Origin: Ornithinimicrobium ciconiae
GTDB taxonomy: Bacteria > Actinomycetota > Actinomycetes > Actinomycetales > Dermatophilaceae
Length of the DNA stretch: 64,000 nucleotides
Assembly: GCF_007197575.1 (NCBI RefSeq)
Contig: NZ_CP041616.1
Location: 3,720,001 to 3,784,000 of the forward strand
Direction of reading: 5' to 3'
This document shows, piece after piece, positions 54,618 to 63,974 of this stretch; position 1 is the first letter of the stretch, and each line of letters starts with the position of its first letter. The notes below the pieces were generated by a model. That model saw nothing but the letters and a program-made list of their open reading frames with translations, made no database searches and was not told where the DNA came from. A program made the position numbers and the translations under genes.

Positions 54618-56312
54618 TCAGCAGGACAGTCCGTCCTCGGGCACGGTGCCCTCGGTCAGGAAGGCGTCGATGGCGTCGTCGACGCAGTCGTTGGACCGTC
54701 CGTAGGCCGTGTGCCCGTCCCCGTCAAAGGAGACCAGCACACCCGAGTCGAGCATGTCGGCCAGCGCGACCGCCTGCTCGTAGGGAGTGGCCGGGTCCCG
54801 GGTGGTCCCGATGACCACGATGGGCGCGGCGCCCTCAGCGGTGTACTCGGTCAGCGGCGGCCCGTCGATGGCCACCGGCCAGTCCTCACAGGTCGACTTG
54901 TCCATCGTCGCGAAATGACGACCCCACGTCGGCGAGGCCTCGACGTAGCGGCGCAGAGCCTCCTCGTCATCCACCTCCGGTGCGTCATTGTTAGAGCTGT
55001 CGAGGCACTGGACGGCATAGAAGGCCTGGGACGAGTTGCTGTTGTGCGTGCCGTCCGTGCCGCGGTCGAAGTAGAGGTTGGCCAGGAACATCAGCATCGT
55101 CCCATCGCCGTCCTGCGCGGACCGGATCGCCTGCGTGAGGATGGGCCAGCCCGCCTGGTCATACATCGCGACGACGATCCCATACATCGCCCACCCCTCC
55201 GTGAGCTCCCCCGCGGGGTCGCTGTCGAGGGGGATCGGCTCGGCATCCAGTTGTGCGAGCAGGTCCGGGATCGCCTGCATCGCCGAGTCCACGTCGCCGC
55301 CCAGGGGGCAGTCCCCCTGTGCCACGCAGTCCTCGACATAGGCCCTGGTCGCCCGCTCGAAACCCTCGGTCTGGGCCACGGCCGAGTCGATGCCCACCAT
55401 CGTGGGATCCACCGCACCGTCGAGCACGAAGCGACCGACATTGGCCGGGAAGAGCTCGGCATAGGTCGCTCCGAGCACCGTGCCGTAGGAGGCGCCGAAG
55501 TAGTCCAGCTGCTCCTGTCCCAGGGCCGAGCGCAGGACGTCCATGTCACGCACGACCTCAACGGTCGAGACGTGACCGAGCAGTTCACCGCTGTTCTCCT
55601 CGCACGCGGCCGCGAAGTCCCGGCCCTGCTGCAGTGCCGCCTCCTCCTCCGCCGCGTCGTCCGGCGTCGGGTCAAAGCCGATCCACTCATCCATCCGGGC
55701 GTCGTCGAAGCAGGTGATCGGCGCCGACTGGCCCACACCGCGAGGGTCGAACCCGACGATGTCGTAGTGCTCTCGCACGGTGTCCGAATAGACCATGCCC
55801 GCGCTCCGGGCATAGTCAACGCCGGAACCACCGGGGCCACCGGGATTGAGCACCAGCGAGCCCTGACTGCTGTCCCCGGCGGGCACCCGGAGCAGGGCCA
55901 GCTCGATGGTGGACCCGTCCGGCTCGTCGTAGTCGATCGGGACGGTCAGGGTCGCGCACTCACCGCCGTCACAGCTCTCCCAGGCGATGTCCTGTCCGTA
56001 GAACTCCTCCAGACCCTCCGGCACGGCGCCTGCACCCCCCGTGGCGGGTCCGGTGCCTCCGCCCGTGCCCTGCCCGGCGTCACCAGTGGCCTCACCAGTG
56101 TCTCCCGTGCCCTGCCCCTTGTCGGAGCCCGTGCTGCTCTGCTGGCCCGGCTCGACACGCTCGGTCGAGGGTGCACCCGTGCACCCCGCCGCGACGAGGC
56201 CCAGCAGGGCCCCGCCCACAGCGAGACTGCTGAGCCGCCCCCGCACGCTCCCATTGGTCCTCACACTCGGTCCTCTCCTCGACTGTGGTGTCCCCACCCG
56301 GTTGATCGTCAT
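54618..56312 (-). CDS. Exported lipoprotein alpha/beta-hydrolase (SlpD/SlpE tripeptidyl-aminopeptidase-like)
   Basis: 564 residues. A lipoprotein signal with lipobox VAAGC gives lipidation at Cys44. A Gly/Thr-rich linker follows, then the hydrolase fold: oxyanion region NPGGPGGSGV, VGFDPRGVGQS, nucleophile GASYGTVLG (GxSxG), and the C-terminal TAP-like part with IVVIGTTRDPATPYEQA and GDGHTAYG carrying the acid and His. Proteins of this family are secreted peptidases that release short peptides. The start overlaps holB by 4 bp, as in Streptomyces. Confidence 0.92.
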   Translation of the reverse strand: MTINRVGTPQSRRGPSVRTNGSVRGRLSSLAVGGALLGLVAAGCTGAPSTERVEPGQQSSTGSDKGQGTGDTGEATGDAGQGTGGGTGPATGGAGAVPEGLEEFYGQDIAWESCDGGECATLTVPIDYDEPDGSTIELALLRVPAGDSSQGSLVLNPGGPGGSGVDYARSAGMVYSDTVREHYDIVGFDPRGVGQSAPITCFDDARMDEWIGFDPTPDDAAEEEAALQQGRDFAAACEENSGELLGHVSTVEVVRDMDVLRSALGQEQLDYFGASYGTVLGATYAELFPANVGRFVLDGAVDPTMVGIDSAVAQTEGFERATRAYVEDCVAQGDCPLGGDVDSAMQAIPDLLAQLDAEPIPLDSDPAGELTEGWAMYGIVVAMYDQAGWPILTQAIRSAQDGDGTMLMFLANLYFDRGTDGTHNSNSSQAFYAVQCLDSSNNDAPEVDDEEALRRYVEASPTWGRHFATMDKSTCEDWPVAIDGPPLTEYTAEGAAPIVVIGTTRDPATPYEQAVALADMLDSGVLVSFDGDGHTAYGRSNDCVDDAIDAFLTEGTVPEDGLSC

Positions 56313-57466
56313 CCGTGCTGGCCCGCCCTCGGCAGGATCAACGCAATCATCATCGCCTCCAGCACCAGCAATGGCGAACCGTTGGCGATGAGTCGCTGTC
56401 GGGCCAGTCCGATCGTGTCGAGCGCCTGGAGCAGCTGCACCGGGGTGAAGGCACGCGCCACCTCCTGCAGCGCCGCGACCTCCGTGGAGTTGATCGGGGC
56501 CACACCGGTCTTGAGCACCAGGGCATCGCGATAGACCGTGGTGAGGTCCGTGAGCGCGGCATCGATCGTGTCGTGCTGCTGGCGTCTGGCCAGCCGCTTC
56601 TGCCGCTCGTCAAACTCTTTGAGGTGAGTCCGTATGGCGGGGGGCTGGGTCCGCGCCGACGGATCCGCCCCGAGCTGACGCAGCAGGTCGGCGCGCGCCT
56701 CGTCGGCCTCGGCACCGGCTGTCCCGGCGGAGCCCTCGACCGCTGTGGCGTGCAGGTTCTCCGCGGCGTCGAGCGCGGCACCCAGGGTGGTCAGAGTCAG
56801 CGGGATGGCCGTCACCTGGTGCCGTCTGGTGCGGGCGTCCTCGTTGCGTGCCAACCGGCGGGCGATCCCGATGTGGGACTGCGCCGCCCGCGCGGCGTAG
56901 TGGGCCATGGCCGGGTCGATGCCGTCCCGGTGCTGCAGCAGCTCGGCGACGTCATCCACGGGTGGGGTGCGCAGCCGCAGGTGCCGGCAGCGCGAGCGGA
57001 CCGTCACCAGGATGTCTTCCAGGGAGGGGGCGCACAGCATCCACACCGTGCGCGGCGGCGGCTCCTCCAGAGACTTCAGCAGGGCGTCGGCCGCCTGGTC
57101 GTTGAGGCGGTCGGCGTCCTCGATGATCAGCACCCGCCATCGTCCGACTCCAGGCCGGGACCCGGCCGCCAGGGCCAGTTCCCTGGCCCGTCCCACCCGG
57201 ATGAAGGTCTCGGAGGTCGCTTCGACGATGAGGTCGGCATGACTACCGGCCAGGACGGTCCGGCAGGCCTGACACTGCCCGCACCCGGGCGCACCGGGAC
57301 CCTCGCACTGCAGGGCGGCCGCGAAGGCCCGGGCCGCCTTGGAACGGCCCGAGCCCGGGGGCCCGGTGAAGAGCCAGGCGTGAGTCATCGCACCCGGCGT
57401 GCTGACGGCCGTCCGCAGCTGCTCGATGAGCGGGGCCTGGCCGACCAGCTCGTCGAAGACGCTCAC
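56309..57466 (-). CDS. holB: DNA polymerase III subunit delta'
   Basis: 385 residues of the AAA+ clamp-loader fold. The P-loop reads GPPGSGRSK, with Arg where the lysine should be, so ATP hydrolysis is not expected, as in other delta' subunits. A zinc module (CQACRTV with two upstream Cys) and the SRC arginine-finger motif (TVRSRCRHLRL) are present. The GTG at 57466 overlaps the tmk stop by 4 bp; the frame upstream of it lies inside tmk. Confidence 0.94.
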   Translation of the reverse strand: MSVFDELVGQAPLIEQLRTAVSTPGAMTHAWLFTGPPGSGRSKAARAFAAALQCEGPGAPGCGQCQACRTVLAGSHADLIVEATSETFIRVGRARELALAAGSRPGVGRWRVLIIEDADRLNDQAADALLKSLEEPPPRTVWMLCAPSLEDILVTVRSRCRHLRLRTPPVDDVAELLQHRDGIDPAMAHYAARAAQSHIGIARRLARNEDARTRRHQVTAIPLTLTTLGAALDAAENLHATAVEGSAGTAGAEADEARADLLRQLGADPSARTQPPAIRTHLKEFDERQKRLARRQQHDTIDAALTDLTTVYRDALVLKTGVAPINSTEVAALQEVARAFTPVQLLQALDTIGLARQRLIANGSPLLVLEAMMIALILPRAGQHG

Positions 57467-58149
57467 CGCACCACGTCCTGGTGACTCACCGGGACCAGCA
57501 TCCTGAGGTCCGGGCTGCGGCCGGCCAGAGCTCGGCACACCGCCCGGTGCAGGTCCATCGGGTCACGCCCGGCGTCGAGGACCAGGTAGCGAGCCGGATC
57601 CCGCTCGGCGAGCTGGCGATATCCCTGTCGCACGGCCTCGTGGAAGGCGTCGTCCTCACGCTCGAGCCGGTCGTGCACTCCCCCGCGACGCGCTCGCCCC
57701 TCCGCCGCCGTGACGTCGAGGAGCACCGTGAGCTCGGGCAGCAAGTCCTCCACGGCCCAGCGAGAGATGTCACGCACGTCGTCGTGGCTGAGTGCCCGTG
57801 CGACGCCCTGATAGGCGATGGAGGAGTCCATATAACGGTCGGTGAGCACAACGGCTCGGCGCTCCAGCGCCGGGCGCACCACGGTCGCGACGTGGTGGGC
57901 CCGGTCTGCGGCAAACAGCAGCGCCTCGGCTCGAGGTGCGACATGGTCACCGTGCAACAGCACCTGTCGGATCTGCGCGCCGAGCTCGGTGCCGCCTGGC
58001 TCTCGCGTCAGCACCACCTCGCGACCGATCGCCTCGAGCGCCGCGCCGAGCAGTCGCGACTGGGTCGACTTGCCCGCGCCGTCACCGCCCTCGAACGCGA
58101 CAAAGAGGCCGGAGGGCTCCGGCGTCGGCGAGGTGGGTTCCTGCGGCAC
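57463..58149 (-). CDS. tmk: Thymidylate kinase
   Basis: 228 residues. It phosphorylates dTMP to dTDP. The P-loop is FEGGDGAGKSTQSRLL; TREPGGTELG and TDRYMDSSIAYQG follow, and the LID region is RARRGGVHDRLE. The start is GTG. It overlaps holB by 4 bp, so tmk-holB-hydrolase form one operon. Confidence 0.96.
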   Translation of the reverse strand: MPQEPTSPTPEPSGLFVAFEGGDGAGKSTQSRLLGAALEAIGREVVLTREPGGTELGAQIRQVLLHGDHVAPRAEALLFAADRAHHVATVVRPALERRAVVLTDRYMDSSIAYQGVARALSHDDVRDISRWAVEDLLPELTVLLDVTAAEGRARRGGVHDRLEREDDAFHEAVRQGYRQLAERDPARYLVLDAGRDPMDLHRAVCRALAGRSPDLRMLVPVSHQDVVR

Positions 58150-58262
58150 AGGCTGAGCCTAGGCGACATCGCTGACAGGAGGGTGAGAGCACCCACAGGC
58201 ACGCTTTCACCAGGGCTCTTGCGTGAAGAGGCCTCACTCTCTGCCACTTGCGCGAGGAACCC

Positions 58263-58760
58263 TCACGCCTCGAGGCCGCTGAGCGTCGCCTCTCCCTTGA
58301 GCATGTCGAAGATCAGCGCGGTCTCGGCGTGCAGGACACCGGGCCGGTTGGTGAGGTGATCGAGCACGAAGTCGCGCAGGGCGTCGGCCGACTCACACGC
58401 CACGTGCACGAAGTAGTCGGTGGCCCCGCTGACGTGATAGGCCGACAGGACTCCCGGGAGCTTGGGCACCTCCTGCCGGAACTGCTCGAAGTGGCTGCGC
58501 CGGTGCCCCCCGAAGCGGACCGCGATCATCGCCTGCACGGGACGGCCGACCAGCGCGGGGTCGATGTCCGCATGGATCCCCCGGATCACTCCTGCCTCGC
58601 GCAGCGCACGCACCCGCACCAGGCAGGTCGACTCGGCGACGCCGACCTCGCGCGCCAGGGTGGCGTTCGAGGTCCGACCGTCCTTCTCCAGCAGGGCCAC
58701 CAGATGCTGATCGATCCGGTCGAGGACCACACCGCCGTCGGACTGCACCATCTTCGCCAT
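58263..58760 (-). CDS. Lrp/AsnC family transcriptional regulator
   Basis: 165 residues. The N-terminal HTH (LDRIDQHLVALLEKDGRTSNATLAREVGVAESTCLVRVRAL) is followed by the RAM ligand-binding domain (VQAMIAVRFGGHRR, VLSAYHVSGATDYFVHVAC). The ATG at 58760 was chosen over upstream frame because the family begins there; an ATG at 58751 is an alternative. It diverges from a Cys/Met-type PLP enzyme, an arrangement often seen for amino-acid catabolic genes controlled by their own Lrp. Confidence 0.92.
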   Translation of the reverse strand: MAKMVQSDGGVVLDRIDQHLVALLEKDGRTSNATLAREVGVAESTCLVRVRALREAGVIRGIHADIDPALVGRPVQAMIAVRFGGHRRSHFEQFRQEVPKLPGVLSAYHVSGATDYFVHVACESADALRDFVLDHLTNRPGVLHAETALIFDMLKGEATLSGLEA

Positions 58761-58949
58761 GTCGCGATCATAGCGCCGATGCGTCACAGAAACCACGCTC
58801 GGACTCACCTGACACCGCAGACAGTGAGGCATCCTGGCATTTTTCCCGCAGATCAGCCAGAATAGTGTCCTGGGTGGACCGAGGGTGATCACCCACGATC
58901 AGAGCCGGTCGGCGACGGTGCCGCCGGTGGAGCAGAGGAGTGAACAACA

Positions 58950-60152
58950 ATGTCGTTCGACACCGTGGCCGTGCACGCCGCACGCGAGGATCTGACCGCT
59001 CTGGGTGTGCACGTGCCGCCCATCGACCTGTCCTCGACCTATCCGCTGCCGAGCATCGAGGCCGGCGGTCAGGCCTATGACCGCATGGCGGAGGGGCACA
59101 GCCGGGAGGAGGGCCAGACGCCGGTCTATCAGCGGCTCTGGAGCCCTGGGGTGGCTCGCTTCGAGGAGGCGCTCGCGCGACTGGAGGGCGCAGAGGCCGG
59201 GATCGGCTTCGCCTCCGGGATGGCTGCGCTGACCGCCACCCTGCTGAGCTGCGTCGCCGCCGGGACACCCCACGTGGTCGCCGTCCGGCCCCTGTATGGC
59301 GGCAGCGACCACCTGCTCGAGACCGGACTGCTCGGCACCCGCGTCACCTGGGCCGACCCCCATGAGGTCGCAGCTGCGATCCAGGCCGACACCGGGCTGG
59401 TGATCGTCGAGACCCCCGCCAACCCCACCCTGGAGCTGGTGGACCTGCGGGCGCTCGTCGCCCAGGCCGGGACGGTCCCCGTCCTCGTGGACAACACCTT
59501 CGCGACACCGGTGCTGCAGCGCCCGTTGGAGCAGGGCGCCAGCATCGTCCTGCACTCGGTCACCAAGTTTCTCGCCGGCCACGGCGACGTCCTCGGCGGG
59601 ATCGTGGCGACCTCCGAGGAGCTCGCCTCCCGCATCCGCCCGGTCCGGGCACTCACCGGCGCGACCATGCACCCGCTGGCGGCCTACCTGGCCCATCGGG
59701 GACTCCAGACCCTGCCGGTGCGGGTGCGGGCCCAGCAGGACACCGCCCAGGTGGTGGCGCACTGGCTGGTCAACCACACCGATGTCCAGCACGTGCACTA
59801 CCCGGGGCTGGGCGGCTCAGACCCGGCGGGGCTGGTCGGGGACCAGATGTCCGGGCCCGGTGCAATCCTCGCCATGGACCTGGGGTCCTTCGAACGGGCT
59901 CGGCAGGTTGCTGAGCGGGTGTCCCTGATCGGCCACGCCGTCTCGCTCGGTGGGGTCGACTCGCTGATCCAGCACCCGGCCGCCCTGACGCACCGGGTGG
60001 TCACTCCGGAGGCCCGACCCGGCGCTGGCATCCTGCGGCTGTCCGTGGGCCTCGAGGCTGCCGAGGACCTGATCGCCGATCTCGAGCAGGCGCTCGCGAC
60101 GGCGGTTAGCTCGACTTCTGAGCCGCACCTCCGGCAGCTGATTTCTTCGTAG
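58950..60152 (+). CDS. Cys/Met metabolism PLP-dependent lyase/synthase
   Basis: 400 residues of the trans-sulfuration family (cystathionine gamma-synthase/lyase, methionine gamma-lyase). The Schiff-base lysine is K206 in LHSVTKFLAGHGDVLGG, the cofactor-stacking region is VRPLYGGSDHL, and VDNTFATPVL is typical. The usual Y-S-R-x-x-NPT stretch reads YQRLWSPG, so it is a divergent subgroup and the exact reaction is open. The divergent Lrp gene suggests induction by an amino acid. Its last 47 bp overlap the convergent topA 3' end. Confidence 0.9.
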   Translation: MSFDTVAVHAAREDLTALGVHVPPIDLSSTYPLPSIEAGGQAYDRMAEGHSREEGQTPVYQRLWSPGVARFEEALARLEGAEAGIGFASGMAALTATLLSCVAAGTPHVVAVRPLYGGSDHLLETGLLGTRVTWADPHEVAAAIQADTGLVIVETPANPTLELVDLRALVAQAGTVPVLVDNTFATPVLQRPLEQGASIVLHSVTKFLAGHGDVLGGIVATSEELASRIRPVRALTGATMHPLAAYLAHRGLQTLPVRVRAQQDTAQVVAHWLVNHTDVQHVHYPGLGGSDPAGLVGDQMSGPGAILAMDLGSFERARQVAERVSLIGHAVSLGGVDSLIQHPAALTHRVVTPEARPGAGILRLSVGLEAAEDLIADLEQALATAVSSTSEPHLRQLISS

Positions 60153-62925
60153 CCGCCTTCTTGGCGGTCGTCTTCTTGGCAGCCGCCTTCTTCGTGGTCT
60201 TCTTGGCCGTCCGCTTGCGGGTGGTCGGTCCCTTGGCCCGCTTGTCGGCGAGCAGTTCAAAGCCACGCTCGGGGGTCACCGTCGCGGGGTCGTCGTCCTT
60301 GCGAAGGGTCGCATTGGTCTCACCGTCGGTGACGTAGGGACCGAAGCGACCCTCCTTGACCACGACGGGCTTGCCGCTGACCGGGTCGTTGCCGAGCTCC
60401 TTCAGGGGCGGTGCGGCGGCCCGGCCACGCTGCTTGGGCTGGGCATAGATCGCCAGCGCCTCCTCGAGCGTGATGTCGAACAGCTGGCTCTCGGTCGTCA
60501 GCGACCGGGAGTCGGTGCCCTTCTTCAGGTAGGGGCCGTAGCGACCGTTCTGGGCGGTGATGTCCTCACCGCTCTCCGGGTCGGCACCGACCACCCGCGG
60601 CAGGCTCAGCAACCGCAGCGCTGTGTCGAGCTCGATGGTGGCCAGATCCATGTCCTCGAAGAGGCTTGCCGTGCGCGGCTTGACCTTCGCCGCCTTCTTT
60701 GTCGCCTTCTTTGCAGGAGCCTTCTTGGCCGGCGTGGCCGGGGAGCCTGGCCCGCCCTCCGGAGTGGCGGTCGCCGCGGCCCCGGGCTCGGGGTCCTCCG
60801 GCAGCACCTCGGTGACATATGGCCCGTAGCGGCCGGCCCTGGCGACGATGTCGCGGCCCGTGGCGGGGTCCTGCCCCAGGACGCGTCCGTCGTCGGCGGC
60901 AGCCTCGAGCAGCTCGCGGCCCTTCTCCGGGGTCATCTCGTCGGGGGCGATCTCGTCGGAGATCGTGGCGCGCCGGGGCGGGTCGTCGGTGGAGTTCGTG
61001 TCCTCGACATAGGGGCCGTAGCGACCGACCCGCACGACTATGCCGTCGCCGATGTCGATGGTGGACACTCCCCGGGCGTCGATGTCGCCCAGGTCGGCAA
61101 CGAGGTCCTGCAGACCCTCCGCATCGGTGGCCTGGTCTCCGAAGTAGAACCTCTTCAACCAGGAGACGCGCTGCTCGTCACCGGCCTCGATGCGGTCCAG
61201 GCCCTCCTCCATCGATGCCGTGAAGTCATAGTCCACCAGGCGCTCGAAGTGCTCCTCCAGCAGGCGGGTGACCGCGAACGCCAGCCAGGTGGGGATGAGT
61301 GCAGATCCTCTGGTGCGCACGTAGCCCCGGTCCTGGATGGTGCCGACGGTGGAGGCATAGGTCGAGGGACGTCCGATCCCCTTCTCCTCCAGCGCCTTCA
61401 CCAGGGTGGCCTCGGTGTAGCGGGCCGGCGGGGAGGTCCGGTGACCCTGCGCCTCAGTGTCGAGGACGTCCAGCGCCACCCCCTCGGACAGCCGCGGCAA
61501 CCGCCGCTCCTGCTCCTCGGTGGGACGCGCGTGACGGTCCTCGTCCCGTCCCTCCTCATAGGCGGCCAGGAACCCACGGAAGGTGATGACCGTGCCGGAG
61601 GCGCTGAACTCGACCTCCCGGGCGTCGTGGCCGGAGGGCAGCGTCGCGGCCAGCTTGACGCTGGCGGTCGAGCCCTTGGCGTCGGCCATCTGCGAGGCGA
61701 CGGTGCGCTTCCAGATCAGCTCATAGAGTGCATACTCCTGGCCGCGGAGCGCTCCGGCCACCTGCGCGGGGGTGCGGAAGGAGTCTCCCGCGGGACGGAT
61801 CGCCTCGTGCGCCTCCTGGGCGTTCTTGCTCTTCTTGCCGTAACGGCGGGGCGCGTCGGGCACGAACTCCGCGCCATACAGGTCACGGGCCTGCGCCCGG
61901 GCCGCACTGACCGCCGACTCGGAGATCGTGGTCGAGTCGGTGCGCATGTAGGTGATGTAGCCGTTCTCGTAGAGCCGCTGCGCGGTCCGCATCGTCGACT
62001 GCGCGTTCAACCGGAGCTTGCGGCTCGCCTCCTGCTGCAGGGTGGAGGTGGTGAAGGGTGCGGAGGGACGGCGGGTGTAGGGCTTCTCCGAGACCTGGCG
62101 GACGACGACCTGCGCCTCGCGGGTGCCCTCGGCGATGCTAGTGGCGAGCGCGGCCTCGAGGTGGACCAGTCCGGAGCTCTTCAGCGCCCCGCGGTCATCG
62201 AAGTCGCGGCCGGTGGCGACCCGCTTGCCGTCGACCCCGGTCAACCGGGCCAGGAACGCCTGCCCACCGCTCCCCTCGGGGGCGAACTCGCCCTCGACGT
62301 CCCAGTAGGACGCGGAGCGGAACGCCATGCGCTCGCGCTCCCGCTCGACCACCATGCGCGTGGCCACCGACTGCACCCGACCGGCGGAGAGTCCCTGCCG
62401 CACCTTGCGCCACAGGACGGGGCTGACCTCGTAGCCGTAGAGCCGGTCTAGGACCCGACGGGTCTCCTGGGCGTCGACCCGGTCCATGTTGAGGTCCCGG
62501 GTCTCGTTGACGGCGCGCTGGATCGCCTCGCGGGTGATCTCGTGAAAGACCATGCGCTTGACCGGCACCTTGGGCTGCAGGACCTCCAGCAGGTGCCAGG
62601 CGATCGCCTCGCCCTCGCGGTCCTCATCCGTGGCGAGATAGAGCTCGTCGGCATTCTTGAGGTGCCGCTTGAGTTCGTTGACCTTCTTCTTCTTGTCGGC
62701 GTCGACCACGTAGTAGGGGTCGAAGTCGTCCTCGACGTTGATCGCAAACTTGCCGAACGGCCCCTTTTTCATCTCGACCGGGAGCTCGCTGGGATTGGGC
62801 AGATCCCGGATGTGCCCAATGCTGGCGTCGACCACATAGTCAGGACCGAGGTACTCCCCGATGCTCTTGACCTTGCCTGGTGACTCGACGATAACTAGCT
62901 TGCGACCGCTCACGGGACCTTCCAT
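60106..62925 (-). CDS. topA: DNA topoisomerase I
   Basis: 939 residues. The Toprim domain (KLVIVESPGKVKSIGEYL, ATDEDREGEAIAWH) and the active-site tyrosine in GYITYMRTDS are clear. The C-terminal half has four topoisomerase repeats (GRYGPYVED, GRYGPYVTE, GRYGPYLKK, GRFGPYVTD) instead of zinc fingers, and ends in a Lys/Ala-rich tail (KKTTKKAAAKK), typical of actinobacterial TopA with processive DNA binding. The ATG at 62925 follows GGGGGAG; a GTG at 62913 is possible, and the frame extends to 62988. Confidence 0.96.
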   Translation of the reverse strand: MEGPVSGRKLVIVESPGKVKSIGEYLGPDYVVDASIGHIRDLPNPSELPVEMKKGPFGKFAINVEDDFDPYYVVDADKKKKVNELKRHLKNADELYLATDEDREGEAIAWHLLEVLQPKVPVKRMVFHEITREAIQRAVNETRDLNMDRVDAQETRRVLDRLYGYEVSPVLWRKVRQGLSAGRVQSVATRMVVERERERMAFRSASYWDVEGEFAPEGSGGQAFLARLTGVDGKRVATGRDFDDRGALKSSGLVHLEAALATSIAEGTREAQVVVRQVSEKPYTRRPSAPFTTSTLQQEASRKLRLNAQSTMRTAQRLYENGYITYMRTDSTTISESAVSAARAQARDLYGAEFVPDAPRRYGKKSKNAQEAHEAIRPAGDSFRTPAQVAGALRGQEYALYELIWKRTVASQMADAKGSTASVKLAATLPSGHDAREVEFSASGTVITFRGFLAAYEEGRDEDRHARPTEEQERRLPRLSEGVALDVLDTEAQGHRTSPPARYTEATLVKALEEKGIGRPSTYASTVGTIQDRGYVRTRGSALIPTWLAFAVTRLLEEHFERLVDYDFTASMEEGLDRIEAGDEQRVSWLKRFYFGDQATDAEGLQDLVADLGDIDARGVSTIDIGDGIVVRVGRYGPYVEDTNSTDDPPRRATISDEIAPDEMTPEKGRELLEAAADDGRVLGQDPATGRDIVARAGRYGPYVTEVLPEDPEPGAAATATPEGGPGSPATPAKKAPAKKATKKAAKVKPRTASLFEDMDLATIELDTALRLLSLPRVVGADPESGEDITAQNGRYGPYLKKGTDSRSLTTESQLFDITLEEALAIYAQPKQRGRAAAPPLKELGNDPVSGKPVVVKEGRFGPYVTDGETNATLRKDDDPATVTPERGFELLADKRAKGPTTRKRTAKKTTKKAAAKKTTAKKAATKKSAAGGAAQKSS

Positions 62926-63068
62926 TTCTCCCCCCGAGCGTGTCGCGGATTCGTCGCGACCTCGACGCCTAGGAGGAACGGCGCTCACGCTAGCCCATCC
63001 CCCAGAGCGTCAGCACACAGGTTCCCGGACAGCATCCCACCGCTGTCACTCACCACCTCGCTGCACGG

Positions 63069-63974
63069 CTAGCGCGAGAGGAGGGCATCGGGCGCCTCGA
63101 GCAGCTGCGCGACGGTGTGCTCGGCGATGGCCGTGAACTGCGGGCTGTCGGCCGACAGCGCGAGGGAGTTGACGGCATACAGCACGGCCCAGCCCCGCGC
63201 CCGCTGCCAGAGCGCCTCGTCCCGACCCGCCAGCTGGGAGTAGCGCACCACGAAGGCCGCGCGCCCCTCCCAGGAGAAGGTCTGCCAGGCCGTGGCCAGG
63301 TCGGAGGCAGGGTCGCCCTGGGTCAGGTCTCCGAAGTCGATGACGGCGGCGAGGCTGCCCCGGCGCACCACCATGTTGAGCGGGTGCGGGTCGCCATGCA
63401 CCCACCGTGGCGGGCCGTCATAGACCGGCGCGGCCAGGGCCCGCTCCCACTGGGCCAGCAGGTCATCGCCTCGGGGATGACCGACGCTGCTGAGCCGCTC
63501 CCGGAGGGTCGCGTCGCGCAGGGCCAGCGGCACACCGCGGACCAGGCTCTGGGGCGCGTCGCTGGGCGCGGGTTGGTGCAGCTGGGCAGCGAACCGGGCG
63601 AGCACCCCGGCCCAGTGCGCCCTGGCAGCGACCGGGCTCTCGGCCGCAGGCCGGCCCTCGATCCACCGGGTGATCGACCAGGACCAGGGGAAGTATGCCG
63701 TGGGGTGGCCGTGCCGCACCGGCGCCGGGACGGGCAGGTCGACCAGGCGCGCGACCTCGGGGAGCCACCGGTGCTCGTGGGCCACCAGCCCAGCGGCCGC
63801 CTGCCGTCGCGGCAGCCGGACCAGATAGTGCTGGCCCAGCCGGAAGATCGCGTTGTCCCACCCCTCACCGAGCGGACTCAGCGGACGGTCTGCCAGGTCG
63901 GGATGCTGGTCGGCGAGCAGCGTGCGGACCAGCTCGAGATCGATGGCGACCTCGGCCGGTGGACCGGAACTCAT
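63069..63974 (-). CDS. Aminoglycoside phosphotransferase (APH) family kinase
   Basis: 301 residues of the protein-kinase-like APH fold: the N-lobe with LGEGWDNAIFRLGQHYLVRLPRR (nucleotide lysine replaced by the LVRLPRR region), ITRWIEGRPA, the catalytic loop VHGDPHPLNMVV and the metal motif VIDFGDLTQGDPASDL. Chromosomal members mostly phosphorylate small metabolites, and resistance cannot be inferred. It lies behind topA on the same strand direction, upstream of it by 0.1 kb. Confidence 0.9.
   Translation of the reverse strand: MSSGPPAEVAIDLELVRTLLADQHPDLADRPLSPLGEGWDNAIFRLGQHYLVRLPRRQAAAGLVAHEHRWLPEVARLVDLPVPAPVRHGHPTAYFPWSWSITRWIEGRPAAESPVAARAHWAGVLARFAAQLHQPAPSDAPQSLVRGVPLALRDATLRERLSSVGHPRGDDLLAQWERALAAPVYDGPPRWVHGDPHPLNMVVRRGSLAAVIDFGDLTQGDPASDLATAWQTFSWEGRAAFVVRYSQLAGRDEALWQRARGWAVLYAVNSLALSADSPQFTAIAEHTVAQLLEAPDALLSR

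Noticed and set aside
63069..63974. Aminoglycoside resistance gene
   Set aside because: Only the APH kinase fold is visible; it is a chromosomal gene next to topA with no mobile element, and most such homologues are not resistance enzymes.
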